Of a stretch of DNA of 52,722 nt, positions 38,866 to 47,418 are shown piece after piece. Each line of letters starts with the position of its first letter. Positions within the stretch are counted from its first letter, which is position 1. The notes below the pieces were generated by a model. That model worked only from the letters and a program-made list of their open reading frames with translations. It was not told the origin of the DNA and did no database searches. The translations under genes were made by a program, and so were the position numbers. The stretch is from Candidatus Woesearchaeota archaeon (GTDB taxonomy: Archaea; Nanobdellota; Nanobdellia; Woesearchaeales; WJKR01): the NCBI GenBank assembly GCA_016927245.1, contig JAFGNA010000003.1, forward strand, positions 1 to 52,722, in the 5' to 3' direction.

Positions 38866-40094
38866 CGTGCGCCCCTCGCTGCTGCCGCGTCCATGAGGCG
38901 CCTGGCGGCGAGGATGTAGGCCGCTTCGCGGTAGGTGACGTCGAGCTCCTTGACCAATGCGTGGACGTCCTTGAATCCTCTTGTCATGACTTGTTCCAGC
39001 TTGTCGAGGACTTCTTGTTCTTCCCAGTAGTAGCCCTGGTTGTTCTGCACCCATTCGAAGTAGGAGACCGCGACGCCGCCGGCGTTCGCGAGGACGTCTG
39101 GTATGAGGGTGATGCCGTTGCGTGCGAGGATGGCGTCCGCTTCTGGCGTGGTGGGCCCGTTCGCGAGCTCTACTATGGCTGTCGCCTTGATGTCTTTCGC
39201 GTTGGTCTTGGTGATCTGGTTCTCCAGGGCTGCGGGTATGAGGATGTCTGCTTTGAGGGTGAGGAGTTCCTCGTTCGTGATCTCTTTGCCGCCGAGTCCT
39301 CGCAGCGTCCCTTTCTCTTGCTTGTGCTTGGCCGCCCGCTCGATGTCGATGCCTTTCTCTTGGTATATGCCGGTCGTGGAGTCGCTGATGGCGATGACCT
39401 TGTAGCCCCATCTTGAGAGGATGCGCGCCATGTGCATGCCTGCGTTGCCGAATCCTTGGACTGCCACGGTGGCTTTCAGCGGGTCGATGTCGAGCAGTTC
39501 CGCCGCTTCTTTGAGGACGTACGCGCCGCCCATCGCTGTGCTGTACGCGCGTCCTTGGCTGCCTCCCAATGAGATGGGCTTGCCCGTGATGGTTCCTGGG
39601 AGGTGCTCGCCCGTGATGGCTTCGTACTCGTCGAGCATCCATGCCATGACTTGTTGGTCTGTGTAGACGTCTGGTGCGGGTATGTCTTTGGTGGGGCCGA
39701 TGAGCTCGTGGATGGCCTTGATGAACCCCCTGCTGACTCGTTCCAGCTCTGCTCTTGAGTGTTGCTTCGGGTTGATGGCGACGCCTCCCTTGCCGCCGCC
39801 GTACGGGATGCCGATGACCGCGTTCTTGATGGTCATCCAGAATGAGAGCGCTTTGACCTCTGCGAGGTCTACTTTGGGGTGGAATCGTATACCGCCTTTT
39901 GCTGGTCCGCGCACGTCGTTGTATTGGATGCGGTAGCCTTTGAAGTGCTTGATCTTGCCGTCGTCCATCCTGACGGGGTAGTTGACCTCGATGGTGCGTT
40001 TTGGTTCTCTGAGGAACGAGAGTTCTTCTGGCGGTATCCCTCCTGCTTTCGCCGCCGTTTCTAGTTGTGTCATCGCGTTGCTGAATGAGTCCAT
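38862..40094 (-). CDS. gdhA: Glutamate dehydrogenase
   Basis: 410 residues, the normal size. GGGKGGVAINPK near 110 holds the catalytic Lys, PAPDVYTDQQVMAWM near 146 the family signature and VQGFGNAGMHMA near 213 the Rossmann coenzyme site. It interconverts glutamate and 2-oxoglutarate plus ammonia with NAD(P). Second gene of an operon trx-gdhA-regulator, with 7 nt after the thioredoxin stop. Confidence 0.95.
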   Translation of the reverse strand: MDSFSNAMTQLETAAKAGGIPPEELSFLREPKRTIEVNYPVRMDDGKIKHFKGYRIQYNDVRGPAKGGIRFHPKVDLAEVKALSFWMTIKNAVIGIPYGGGKGGVAINPKQHSRAELERVSRGFIKAIHELIGPTKDIPAPDVYTDQQVMAWMLDEYEAITGEHLPGTITGKPISLGGSQGRAYSTAMGGAYVLKEAAELLDIDPLKATVAVQGFGNAGMHMARILSRWGYKVIAISDSTTGIYQEKGIDIERAAKHKQEKGTLRGLGGKEITNEELLTLKADILIPAALENQITKTNAKDIKATAIVELANGPTTPEADAILARNGITLIPDVLANAGGVAVSYFEWVQNNQGYYWEEQEVLDKLEQVMTRGFKDVHALVKELDVTYREAAYILAARRLMDAAAARGAR

Positions 40095-40101
40095 GTGGTG
40101 T

Positions 40102-40443
40102 TCACCTCGCTTTTTTGATGGCGGCGTCTATCTTCTCTTTGAGCAGGTCTTTGGGCGCGAAGCCGACGATGCGTTCTATCTCTTTTCCTTTGTGGAAGAC
40201 GCCGAGCGTGGGGATGCCTCGGATGCCGTGCTGTTGTGCTATTCCTGGTTCTTCTTCGGTGCTGAGCTTGCACAGCTTGGCCGTGCCTGCTTCGTGGTAT
40301 TCGCCCGCGAACTCTTCGAAGACTGGTGCCATCATCATGCACGGGGCGCACCAGGATGCCCAGAAGTCGATGATGACGGGGACGTCTGCTTGGTTCACTT
40401 CCTTGTCGTAGTTCTCTGCCGTGAGGTGTATTGCGTTTGCCAT
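40102..40443 (-). CDS. trxA: Thioredoxin
   Basis: 113 residues with the active-site WCAPC near 32 in the usual context (DFWASWCAPCMMMAPVFEEF) and the cis-Pro GIPTLGVF near 75. Reduces protein disulfides in the cytoplasm. The start MANAIHLTAENY is preceded by an A-rich stretch; TATA-like TTTAAATAA-type sequence lies near 40500. First gene of the gdhA operon. Confidence 0.9.
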   Translation of the reverse strand: MANAIHLTAENYDKEVNQADVPVIIDFWASWCAPCMMMAPVFEEFAGEYHEAGTAKLCKLSTEEEPGIAQQHGIRGIPTLGVFHKGKEIERIVGFAPKDLLKEKIDAAIKKAR

Positions 40444-40590
40444 TTTTTTTCTTTCTCTTGTTGCTGTTCTTTTTGGTTGCGGGGGGAGAGACCGCGCCTC
40501 TTTAAATAAGCTGTGAAAGTGTGCGTCACAACCACTCACTTTTGCACACCTCCGTAGCGCTTAAGAACAACCCTTCACCCACCACCGCAC

Positions 40591-40941
40591 ATGGCACGAG
40601 CGACCATGTACGTCTTCACCTCACCGACCTGTCCGCACTGCCCGCAGGCCAAGGAGATCGCGATGGGGGTTGCCAAGGAACGCGACGACGTCGCGCTCAA
40701 GCAGGTCGTGTCAGGGATGGGCGGGAGCAACGCCTTGTTCAAGAAGTTCGACGTGATGAGCGTGCCTACGATCATCATCAAAGGTCCTGGCTATTCCCGC
40801 AACATCGGACTGCGAGGGACGCAGCCAGCGGCGACGCTGCACAAATACCTTGACAAAGCCCTCGGCCTCGAGACGAGAGAGGAAGAGGCCTCTGCGAAGA
40901 AGGGATTCTTCTCACGCCTGTTCGCCGCGTTCGAGGAATAA
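40591..40941 (+). CDS. Glutaredoxin-like protein
   Basis: 116 residues. MYVFTSPTCPHCPQAKEIA holds the CPHC redox motif at 14-17, followed by a thioredoxin-fold with cis-Pro VPTIII. The last 25 residues are an Ala/Glu-Lys-rich extension. Leaderless start (CTTAAG near 40560). Related to archaeal thioredoxin-like glutaredoxins. Its 3' end overlaps the 3' part of a decayed membrane gene on the other strand. Confidence 0.8.
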   Translation: MARATMYVFTSPTCPHCPQAKEIAMGVAKERDDVALKQVVSGMGGSNALFKKFDVMSVPTIIIKGPGYSRNIGLRGTQPAATLHKYLDKALGLETREEEASAKKGFFSRLFAAFEE

Positions 40942-41172
40942 AACCATCACTTGCCCATCCTCCCGCGACCGGCACACACCACTCACCACGACCGTTGCGA
41001 AGAGCGCGCCGAGCAGCAGGAACCACGGCCACGAGACGCTCATCACCGCCTTGGCGAACCACTACCATGCCGAGACTAGGAGTAAGGTGAAGCAGGACAC
41101 GGACAGCTTCAACAAGCCTACGTCGAACCATTCCATCTTCTTCACCAATGGTTCCGTCCATTGCACGCGCAT
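40912..41172 (-). pseudogene. Two-helix membrane protein frame interrupted by an in-frame TAG
   Basis: A single frame reads MEWFDVGLLKLSVSCFTLLL (ATG 41136) up to VSAW, meets TAG at 41064-41062, and continues in the same frame WFAKAVMSVSWPWFLLLGAL with a second hydrophobic helix and a basic end. Both halves look like one small two-helix protein, so the stop is either a nonsense mutation, a sequencing error, or a recoded amber codon. The 3' end overlaps the glutaredoxin-like gene by 30 nt. Confidence 0.5.
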
Positions 41173-41227
41173 GAGCGCATCACCGCTTGCTTTTGAGGAG
41201 AAAGAATATCTAATAATGGTTTTTTGC

Positions 41228-42487
41228 TCATTCCTTGATCTCGCCGTAGCCGATGAGCCGGAACCTCGTCCCGATGCGCCGTGAGATGGTGACCTTGCTC
41301 CCGGCGGCGGCGCACACGGGCAGCTTGAGCTTGCACACGATCGCGTTCTTGCTGATGTCAGAGACGATGCCCACGGTCGCGGCCGCGTTCACGTTGAGCA
41401 TGAGCACCTCGCCCTTCTTGATAGGCTCCACGTCCAGGTCTGTCTGGCTACCTACGACGCGGTCCAGGAGATTGGTCTTGAGGGTGAAGTTGTACCGCAC
41501 CGGCGGCAGCTTGTCTTCCAGGCCGACGACGTTCCCTGAGAGCTGGTCTGACTTCACGATCGCGGGGTCCAATGAGGTCATGAGCGCGATGCTCCCGCCG
41601 GGCTTGGCGGACGTGACGGCCTCGCCGCCGGTCATGATGCCCGTGACGAGGGCCTTGATGGGCTTGGCCACTTGCTGGTTGTGCTCCTCGACCACGCGTC
41701 CAGGCACGATCTCTATCTCGTCCCCGACGCTGAGCTTGCCTTGGATGATAGCGCCGCCGAGCACGCCGCCCACGATCTTCTCGGGCTTGATACCGGGCTT
41801 GTTGATGTCGAAGCTACGCGCGACGAGCATCAGGGGCTCCGCCTTGTCATCCCGAGCAGGGGTGGGGACGTACTCCTCGATGGCCCCTATGAGGGCTGAG
41901 ATGTTCGCGCCGTGCTGCGCGCTGAGCGGGATGATGGGCGCGTCCGCGTACGGCGTGCCCTCGAGGAATGACTTGATCTGCTCGTAGTTCTTCACCGCCC
42001 GTTCCTCGGAGACGAGGTCTACCTTGTTCTGCACCACGATGACCCGTTCGATGCCGGCCATCTGCAACGCCATGAGGTGCTCCCTGGTCTGGGGTTGCGG
42101 GCACGGCTCGTTCGCCGCTATCAGGAGGAGCGCGCCGTCCATGATCGTGGCGCCTGAGAGCATGGTTGCCATGAGCGACTCGTGACCGGGCGCGTCGACG
42201 AAGGAGACCTTCCTGATGAACGACGCCTCTTCGCCGCACTCGGGGCAGCGCGGCTTGGCGAGGTAGACGCCGCACTTCTTGCACGTGTAGAAGCAGGCGT
42301 CCGCGTACCCGAGGCGGATGGTGATGCCGCGCTTGATCTCTTCGGAGTGCGTGTCGGTCCACTTCCCTGACAAGCGCTCGGTGAGCGTGGTCTTGCCGTG
42401 GTCGACGTGGCCTACGAGCCCGATGTTGACCGCTGGCTGGCCCTTGCCTGTTTTCGCCTTCTTGGTCGTGGTTTTCTTCTCGGCCAT
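41228..42487 (-). CDS. eif2g: Translation initiation factor aIF2, gamma subunit
   Basis: 419 residues. G-domain motifs GHVDHGKTT, DAPGHESLMATM and NKVD, plus the zinc knuckle CKKCGVYLAKPRCPEC near 75-90 that distinguishes e/aIF2-gamma from EF-Tu. It delivers initiator Met-tRNA to the ribosome. Start MAEKKTTTKK at 42487, with TTTTATAAATGG on the coding strand about 27 nt upstream, so leaderless. Divergent from uS7. Confidence 0.95.
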   Translation of the reverse strand: MAEKKTTTKKAKTGKGQPAVNIGLVGHVDHGKTTLTERLSGKWTDTHSEEIKRGITIRLGYADACFYTCKKCGVYLAKPRCPECGEEASFIRKVSFVDAPGHESLMATMLSGATIMDGALLLIAANEPCPQPQTREHLMALQMAGIERVIVVQNKVDLVSEERAVKNYEQIKSFLEGTPYADAPIIPLSAQHGANISALIGAIEEYVPTPARDDKAEPLMLVARSFDINKPGIKPEKIVGGVLGGAIIQGKLSVGDEIEIVPGRVVEEHNQQVAKPIKALVTGIMTGGEAVTSAKPGGSIALMTSLDPAIVKSDQLSGNVVGLEDKLPPVRYNFTLKTNLLDRVVGSQTDLDVEPIKKGEVLMLNVNAAATVGIVSDISKNAIVCKLKLPVCAAAGSKVTISRRIGTRFRLIGYGEIKE

Positions 42488-42579
42488 GCGTGGTACGCGG
42501 AATGGGCGGCCATTTATAAAACTATCCTCGTGGGACGACCATAACGTTTTTAAAGAGCGTGGCGTTCCATGCCCTTGCA
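42488..42579. promoter_or_regulatory. Divergent promoter between aIF2-gamma and uS7
   Basis: A TATA-like TTTATAAAT (minus strand, about 42512-42522) and GTTTTTAAAG (plus strand, 42546-42555) lie 25-30 nt before the two starts; both mRNAs appear leaderless. Confidence 0.65.
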
Positions 42580-43188
42580 ATGGCAGTGACGGCGAGCATC
42601 AAGGCCTTCGACCAGTGGTCTGTGGACGGCATCAAGGTGGACGACCCAGGTCTGGAGAAGTATATCTCCCTCAAGCCGGTCATCGTCCCCAAGACTGGGG
42701 CTCGGTACGCCGGTTACCGTTTCTACAAGAGCAAGGTGTTCATCGTCGAGCGCCTCATCAACAAGCTCATGATCACCGGCCATAAGGGCAAGAAGCACTT
42801 CATCAGCTCAGGCCACAACACGGGCAAGGCGGCCAACGCTTACGCCGTGGTCAAGGAGGCGTTCTCCATCCTCGAGCAGAGGACGAAGAAGAATCCCATC
42901 GAGGTCTTCGTCAAGGCGTTGGAGAACGCCGCGCCCAGGGAGGAGATACTCACTATCGAGTACGGCGGCGCCCGCTATCCCAAGGCGGTGGAGTGCGCTC
43001 CTCAGCGCCGCGTCGACGTCGTCCTGCGCCTGTTCACCCAGGGCGCTTACCAGAAAGCGTTCAACAAGAAGCGGCCGATCGAGGTCTCGTTGGCCGACGA
43101 GATTCTCGCCGCGTACCAGCTGAGCCAGAACAGCGTGGCCATCAGCAAGAAGCTCGAGGTCGAGCGCCAGGCGGACAGCTCACGCTGA
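42580..43188 (+). CDS. rps7: Small ribosomal subunit protein uS7
   Basis: 202 residues, the archaeal length. GKKHFISSGHNTGKAANAY and RYPKAVECAPQRRVDVVLR are strong uS7 signatures. Binds 16S rRNA in the head of the small subunit. Start at 42580 chosen by the leaderless TATA at 42546-42555. Overlaps the next convergent gene by 9 nt. Confidence 0.93.
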   Translation: MAVTASIKAFDQWSVDGIKVDDPGLEKYISLKPVIVPKTGARYAGYRFYKSKVFIVERLINKLMITGHKGKKHFISSGHNTGKAANAYAVVKEAFSILEQRTKKNPIEVFVKALENAAPREEILTIEYGGARYPKAVECAPQRRVDVVLRLFTQGAYQKAFNKKRPIEVSLADEILAAYQLSQNSVAISKKLEVERQADSSR

Positions 43189-43602
43189 GGCCGCGTAATC
43201 ATCATCCTTCTCCTGCATGACCCGTCGTTCCAAGATGGTGTGCGTCCTGCTAGAATAGGTGTGCATGATGTCGATGAACCCGCCGAACGGCACGCCCGTC
43301 GCGAAGACCTCTTTCGGCACCCAGAAGTAGAACGCGTCGAAATCCTTTGTCTGACGGTAGTACCGGTACATGAACGGCATTTTGAGGAGTGCGAGTTCTG
43401 CGATGCCTATGCCTATCCCGACGCCTTGCCAGAGCGGGCTGCCGTACAGCTCGAGGAGGCTGCCTGCGGGGCCGAGGACGCGGTCGACGAGGTCGATGGT
43501 GCGCGCGTGGCGGAGCAGCCTTCTCTCCCGGTCGTCCAGGTGCCGCTCCACCAATGATCGCTCTTTGCCGTTCACCCAGGAGAGCTTGTCGAGCAGGCTC
43601 AT
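43180..43602 (-). CDS. Conserved-looking membrane-associated protein of unknown function
   Basis: About 140 residues from MSLLDKLSWVNGK. A single hydrophobic helix near 55-80 (GSPLWQGVGIGIGIAELALL) is followed by an aromatic, charged region (MYRYYRQTKDFDAFYFWVP). Conserved in appearance, family not recognised. Start could also be 43623. Confidence 0.55.
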   Translation of the reverse strand: MSLLDKLSWVNGKERSLVERHLDDRERRLLRHARTIDLVDRVLGPAGSLLELYGSPLWQGVGIGIGIAELALLKMPFMYRYYRQTKDFDAFYFWVPKEVFATGVPFGGFIDIMHTYSSRTHTILERRVMQEKDDDYAASA

Positions 43603-43719
43603 AGTCCCGCATGTTTTCCTCATGGTTTTGAAAACCGTTTTCCTGTCGTGACCGGATGTGCTACGGCTGCTCTGAGCGGTCATGGCGTGCGACGCGGAAA
43701 CCAGCGGAACCAATTTTCC

Positions 43720-44445
43720 TTATTTCTTTCCCGGCGTGCCAACCGCTAATAGTTGTTTCTTGTAGAACGACGCTGAGACGTCCTCTAGGTTGACGACTGG
43801 CCTGGGCAGCTTCAACGCGTCGTCGAACGGTATCCTGGGGCAGGCGGTGTTCACGAAGACGTCGCAGAACGGGAAGTCTTCCAGCCCTTGAAAGTCGACG
43901 TTGTAATCCACCAGGTTGATGAACGTCTTGTCAGGGTACAGCCGGGGGAGTTCTAAAGCCCATTTGAGATAGGTCTGGCCGCCCGCCTTGTGCGGGATGA
44001 GCACGCCGATGACTTCTGCTATTTGGAATGCTGAGATCGCTGCTCGGTACTTCTTCTTCGCCCGCTCGACGTCCTCGGCTGACGCCTCATACTCCTCCTT
44101 GGCGTACGGGTCGTACATGAATGAGGGGGCGTCGTTCTTCCACCGCAACGCCAAGGGGTGGAACTGCCCGTCACCGATGTAGAGGCACGCGTCGAACTCC
44201 TCCTCAGCGTAATCCTTGAACGGTTGCAGGTTGCATCCGAGGAGCTGTCCGGGCTCGCGGGTGTGCGGGGTCTTGATGCGGATGACCGTTTTCCCCGCGG
44301 CTTTCAGCTGCGATGCGAGCTTCTCGTACTTTGACAAGAGTTGCGCGGTGGTGAACAACGCCACCTTTCCAGGGATCTTTGCGAGCAGCGATGCGGGCAG
44401 CGTGACGTCCGCATCGGCGTCCACGCGGAGGTGGGTGACCTTCAT
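43720..44445 (-). CDS. dph2: Dph2-like diphthamide synthesis enzyme lacking the first domain
   Basis: 241 residues against about 340 in typical archaeal Dph2. It has the second and third domains: GQLLGCNL (second cluster Cys), LYIGDGQFHPLALRW and VFVNTACPRIPFDD (third Cys). The first domain and its cysteine, which usually sits before these, are absent, and the start is fixed by a TATA-like TTAAAAAAC about 27 nt upstream. With only two of three [4Fe-4S] ligands, the radical-chemistry step that starts diphthamide on aEF2 may be lost or supplied by another protein. Confidence 0.8.
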   Translation of the reverse strand: MKVTHLRVDADADVTLPASLLAKIPGKVALFTTAQLLSKYEKLASQLKAAGKTVIRIKTPHTREPGQLLGCNLQPFKDYAEEEFDACLYIGDGQFHPLALRWKNDAPSFMYDPYAKEEYEASAEDVERAKKKYRAAISAFQIAEVIGVLIPHKAGGQTYLKWALELPRLYPDKTFINLVDYNVDFQGLEDFPFCDVFVNTACPRIPFDDALKLPRPVVNLEDVSASFYKKQLLAVGTPGKK

Positions 44446-44548
44446 GGGGGCGTAGGAGGATGATAGTGTTTTTTAAGGTATCGGGTGTTCTTCCTCACTC
44501 CTTAATGAACAGAAGCTTTTTTAAACAAACCTTGCCTTGGGAACGTGC

Positions 44549-46471
44549 ATGGCTGAGTTGGAGCGTAACGCTGGCTACGGGCTCGTCATAGCCCTCTCCA
44601 TCACCGCCATGATCGGCACGGGCATGTTCTTCGGGCCGGCCATCGCCGCGTCCTATGCCGGCAATGCCTCCCTTATAGCCTGGGCGGTGCTCGCCGTCAT
44701 CACCATCTACATCGGCTACTGCTTCGCGGAGCTCGCGGGCATGTTCCCCGACGCGGGGGGCGTGTACGAGTTCGCCAAGCAGGCGTACGGGCGGTTCTCG
44801 AGCTTCATCGTCGGGTGGATTGCCTGGCTTGTCGGCAGCATCACCCCCGCAGTCCTCATCGTCGCGACCATCAAGTATCTCGGGAACCTCGTGCCCGGGC
44901 TCACCCCTACTTATAGCATCGTCCTCGCAGTCTCGCTCGTCATCCTCATGAACTACGTCGCTTACCGCGGCATCGAGGCCAGCACCGCGGTCCTCCTCTT
45001 CTTCGCCGTCGTCGTCGTCCTCGTCCTCGTCATCATCGTCGCTTTCGGGGCGCCGCATGTGGCCGTCGAGAACTACACCCCTGTCTTCGACGGAGGAGCG
45101 ACCCCGCTCGTCATCTTCGTCGCCCTCTTCTTCATCATGGAAACGTTCTTCGGATGGGAGTCGGCGACCTTCATGGGCAGCGAGACCAGGAACCCTTCGG
45201 TCATCATCCCGCGGAGCATCATCATCACCACGTACATCGTTGCCGTGCTCGGCGTCTCCTTCGCCGTCGTCATCCTCGGCGTCATCCCGTGGCAGACACT
45301 CGTCACCTACGAGACCCCTATCAGCGACGTCGCCCTGCACCTCTTTGGGCCTACAGGGGCGTTCGTCGCGAACATCGCGATCATCCTCGCCCTCATAGGA
45401 TCAGCCGCGGGGGGTATCGTCTCCGCCCCTCGGCTCCTCATGGCCATGGCAAAGGACCGGCTCTTCATCGAGCAGCTCGCGGCCATCCATCCGCGCAGGA
45501 AGACGCCTTATAAGGCTATTATTTTCCAGGCCGTCGCCTCGGTCATCGTCATCATCGCGGCCTTCGGCGACTACGCATCGCTCCTCTCCATGCTCATTCC
45601 TCTCGCCCTGTTCATGTACATCAGCGTCATCATAGCGGTTCCTGTCACCAGGAGGAAGTACCCGGGTGCTAAACGCACCGTCAAGGCCCCTTTCGGGCGG
45701 GTGCTCCCCTATGCTGCCGTGCTCTTCTACCTCAGCGTCATCGTCGCTTGGCTCTTCCTCGAGCCGCAAGCGTTTTCGCTCTTCAAGAAGATACTCAGCT
45801 TCCTCCTCTTCGGCGTCCCTATCTACTTGCTCCTCAACCTCTACTATAACCCTGACCTGCTCTTGCGCATGATGAACAGCTTCGCATTCCTCAACCGCTT
45901 CGTCGAGCGGTTCACCTTGCCTAAGGGCATCCGCCAGGACGTCCTGGACATCTTTAGCACTTTGAAGGGCAAGACCGTGCTCGAGTTCGGCAGCGGCGTC
46001 GGCAGCTTCACCATGCCTTTGGCGGACGCAGTGGGGGATACCGGCAGGATTTACGCGGTCGATCTCTCGCCGAAGAACGTCGAGATTCTCAACAAACGCT
46101 TGGAGAAGCGCGGGCACAAGCACGTCAGCGTCGTCCATGACGAGCACTTCATCAGCAGGGTGCACCCTGACATCCCTTCGGTGGACATGGTTTTCTCCGT
46201 CGGTAACTTGTCCTACGTGCAGGATGTTGAGCGCGTCCTCAAGGACATGCACAACTTGTTGCCGGAGAACGGTCAGATATGCCTGGTCGAGTACATCGAC
46301 TACTTCTGGGGTATCATCCCCAACCATGCATGGCTGGACGACCTGAAGGAGCTGGAGAAGCTGTTCCGGAAGATTGGTTTCAGCATCAGGATCAAGAAGC
46401 GGCGGGGATTGTTCTGGCGGTACCTGTACATCTACGGGATAAAGTCCGAGTACGACGTGCCGGTCATTTGA
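44549..46471 (+). CDS. Amino-acid permease fused to a class I methyltransferase
   Basis: 640 residues. The first about 445 form an APC-superfamily permease with around twelve transmembrane helices; GYGLVIALSITAMIGTGMF near the start is the family motif of the first helix. The C-terminal 170 form a Rossmann methyltransferase: TVLEFGSGVGSFTMP near 484 (AdoMet binding), YAVDLS near 508 and a FSVGNLSYVQD segment near 560, like UbiE/Met11-type enzymes. The permease part is well formed, so the methylase is an addition on the cytoplasmic side. Leaderless start (CTTTTTTAAA near 44517-44526). Substrates unknown. Confidence 0.85.
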   Translation: MAELERNAGYGLVIALSITAMIGTGMFFGPAIAASYAGNASLIAWAVLAVITIYIGYCFAELAGMFPDAGGVYEFAKQAYGRFSSFIVGWIAWLVGSITPAVLIVATIKYLGNLVPGLTPTYSIVLAVSLVILMNYVAYRGIEASTAVLLFFAVVVVLVLVIIVAFGAPHVAVENYTPVFDGGATPLVIFVALFFIMETFFGWESATFMGSETRNPSVIIPRSIIITTYIVAVLGVSFAVVILGVIPWQTLVTYETPISDVALHLFGPTGAFVANIAIILALIGSAAGGIVSAPRLLMAMAKDRLFIEQLAAIHPRRKTPYKAIIFQAVASVIVIIAAFGDYASLLSMLIPLALFMYISVIIAVPVTRRKYPGAKRTVKAPFGRVLPYAAVLFYLSVIVAWLFLEPQAFSLFKKILSFLLFGVPIYLLLNLYYNPDLLLRMMNSFAFLNRFVERFTLPKGIRQDVLDIFSTLKGKTVLEFGSGVGSFTMPLADAVGDTGRIYAVDLSPKNVEILNKRLEKRGHKHVSVVHDEHFISRVHPDIPSVDMVFSVGNLSYVQDVERVLKDMHNLLPENGQICLVEYIDYFWGIIPNHAWLDDLKELEKLFRKIGFSIRIKKRRGLFWRYLYIYGIKSEYDVPVI

Positions 46472-46721
46472 GGATTCGAGGATTCGATTTAACATCTGAA
46501 TTCTTGTTCGTTTGTTTTTGATGTGTCTTGGTTTGTTTCTTTCATTTCTTTATCATCTCATTTTAGTCATTGAGAGTCGGATTTATCATATCTCCGATAT
46601 CGCCTATTATGTTTTGATGCCCTTTCTAGCTATGCGATATTTTCATTTGGCAAAGACCCTCTCGCTTTTGTCAAGCGCTAGTAGTGAACTCTTTGTTGTT
46701 CACGGATTCACATGTTCAGAT

Positions 46722-46820
46722 TCAAAAATATCTGAAGAACAACACGACAATAATCGCTATTACAATTACTCCTCCAATAATCGAGAGCAATCCTCCTTTC
46801 TTATTAAAATTTTTTTCCAT
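46722..46820 (-). CDS. 32-residue single-helix membrane protein
   Basis: Starts MEKNFNKKGGLLS and has one hydrophobic helix (IIGGVIVIAIIVVLFF) ending RYF. It follows the gene at 46839 by 18 nt on the same strand. Codons are AT-rich like the surrounding island. Confidence 0.5.
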   Translation of the reverse strand: MEKNFNKKGGLLSIIGGVIVIAIIVVLFFRYF

Positions 46821-46838
46821 GTTTTTCACACTGTTTGT

Positions 46839-47168
46839 TTAAAATAATTGTGTGATGTTAGGCAATACCCAACTTACAATGGTTGCAAAAACCCATATGA
46901 CGATAGCTATGCCCAAAGATTTTAGCCAGCCGACATTGTATAAGCTACCAAGCGCAACAAGCCATGCTATCCCGCCGATGATTGCGGCAAGCCAACCTAT
47001 TCCTATGAAATAAGACGCTAGTGCAAATATTATGGCGCCGACAAGCGCAGCCAACATTGCTGTGCCAAATCCCTCCTCCTCCCCGAACAATTTTGTAGCA
47101 AGGTAGATAATGACTCCTGATACGGCCAGACTTATCAAAAACCCTATTAATACCCCTAAAAATGCCAT
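46839..47168 (-). CDS. Small four-helix membrane protein
   Basis: 109 residues of hydrophobic sequence with four helices and the loop LYNVGWLKSLG between helices 3 and 4. Similar in plan to the protein at 27736-28059. Gly-rich helices. AT-rich codon use. Family not recognised. Confidence 0.65.
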   Translation of the reverse strand: MAFLGVLIGFLISLAVSGVIIYLATKLFGEEEGFGTAMLAALVGAIIFALASYFIGIGWLAAIIGGIAWLVALGSLYNVGWLKSLGIAIVIWVFATIVSWVLPNITQLF

Positions 47169-47418
47169 ATTAAGTGCCTCTTTCCTGTTTGATTTTGTGT
47201 CTTTTCCCTGATGGGAAAATGTTCAACAATAAATCTTCTTGTTGACACATTTATGTCCTCATAATTTTTTTCCCGATAGGCCTGTTCTTCACCATGCCTT
47301 TTCCGCCCGGACTTTTTGCAGCTCTTTTCTTTGCTGCGGTCATTCTTCCTCCTCTGCTGACTTTTGCCATTTTGTTTTCCTCCGTTAGGTCATTTTACCT
47401 TTACTACTTACCTTTCAT

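Noticed and set aside
46512-46847. Plus-strand frame of 111 codons in the AT-rich island
   Set aside because: It covers the antisense of a better-supported minus-strand microprotein and lacks codon or promoter support.
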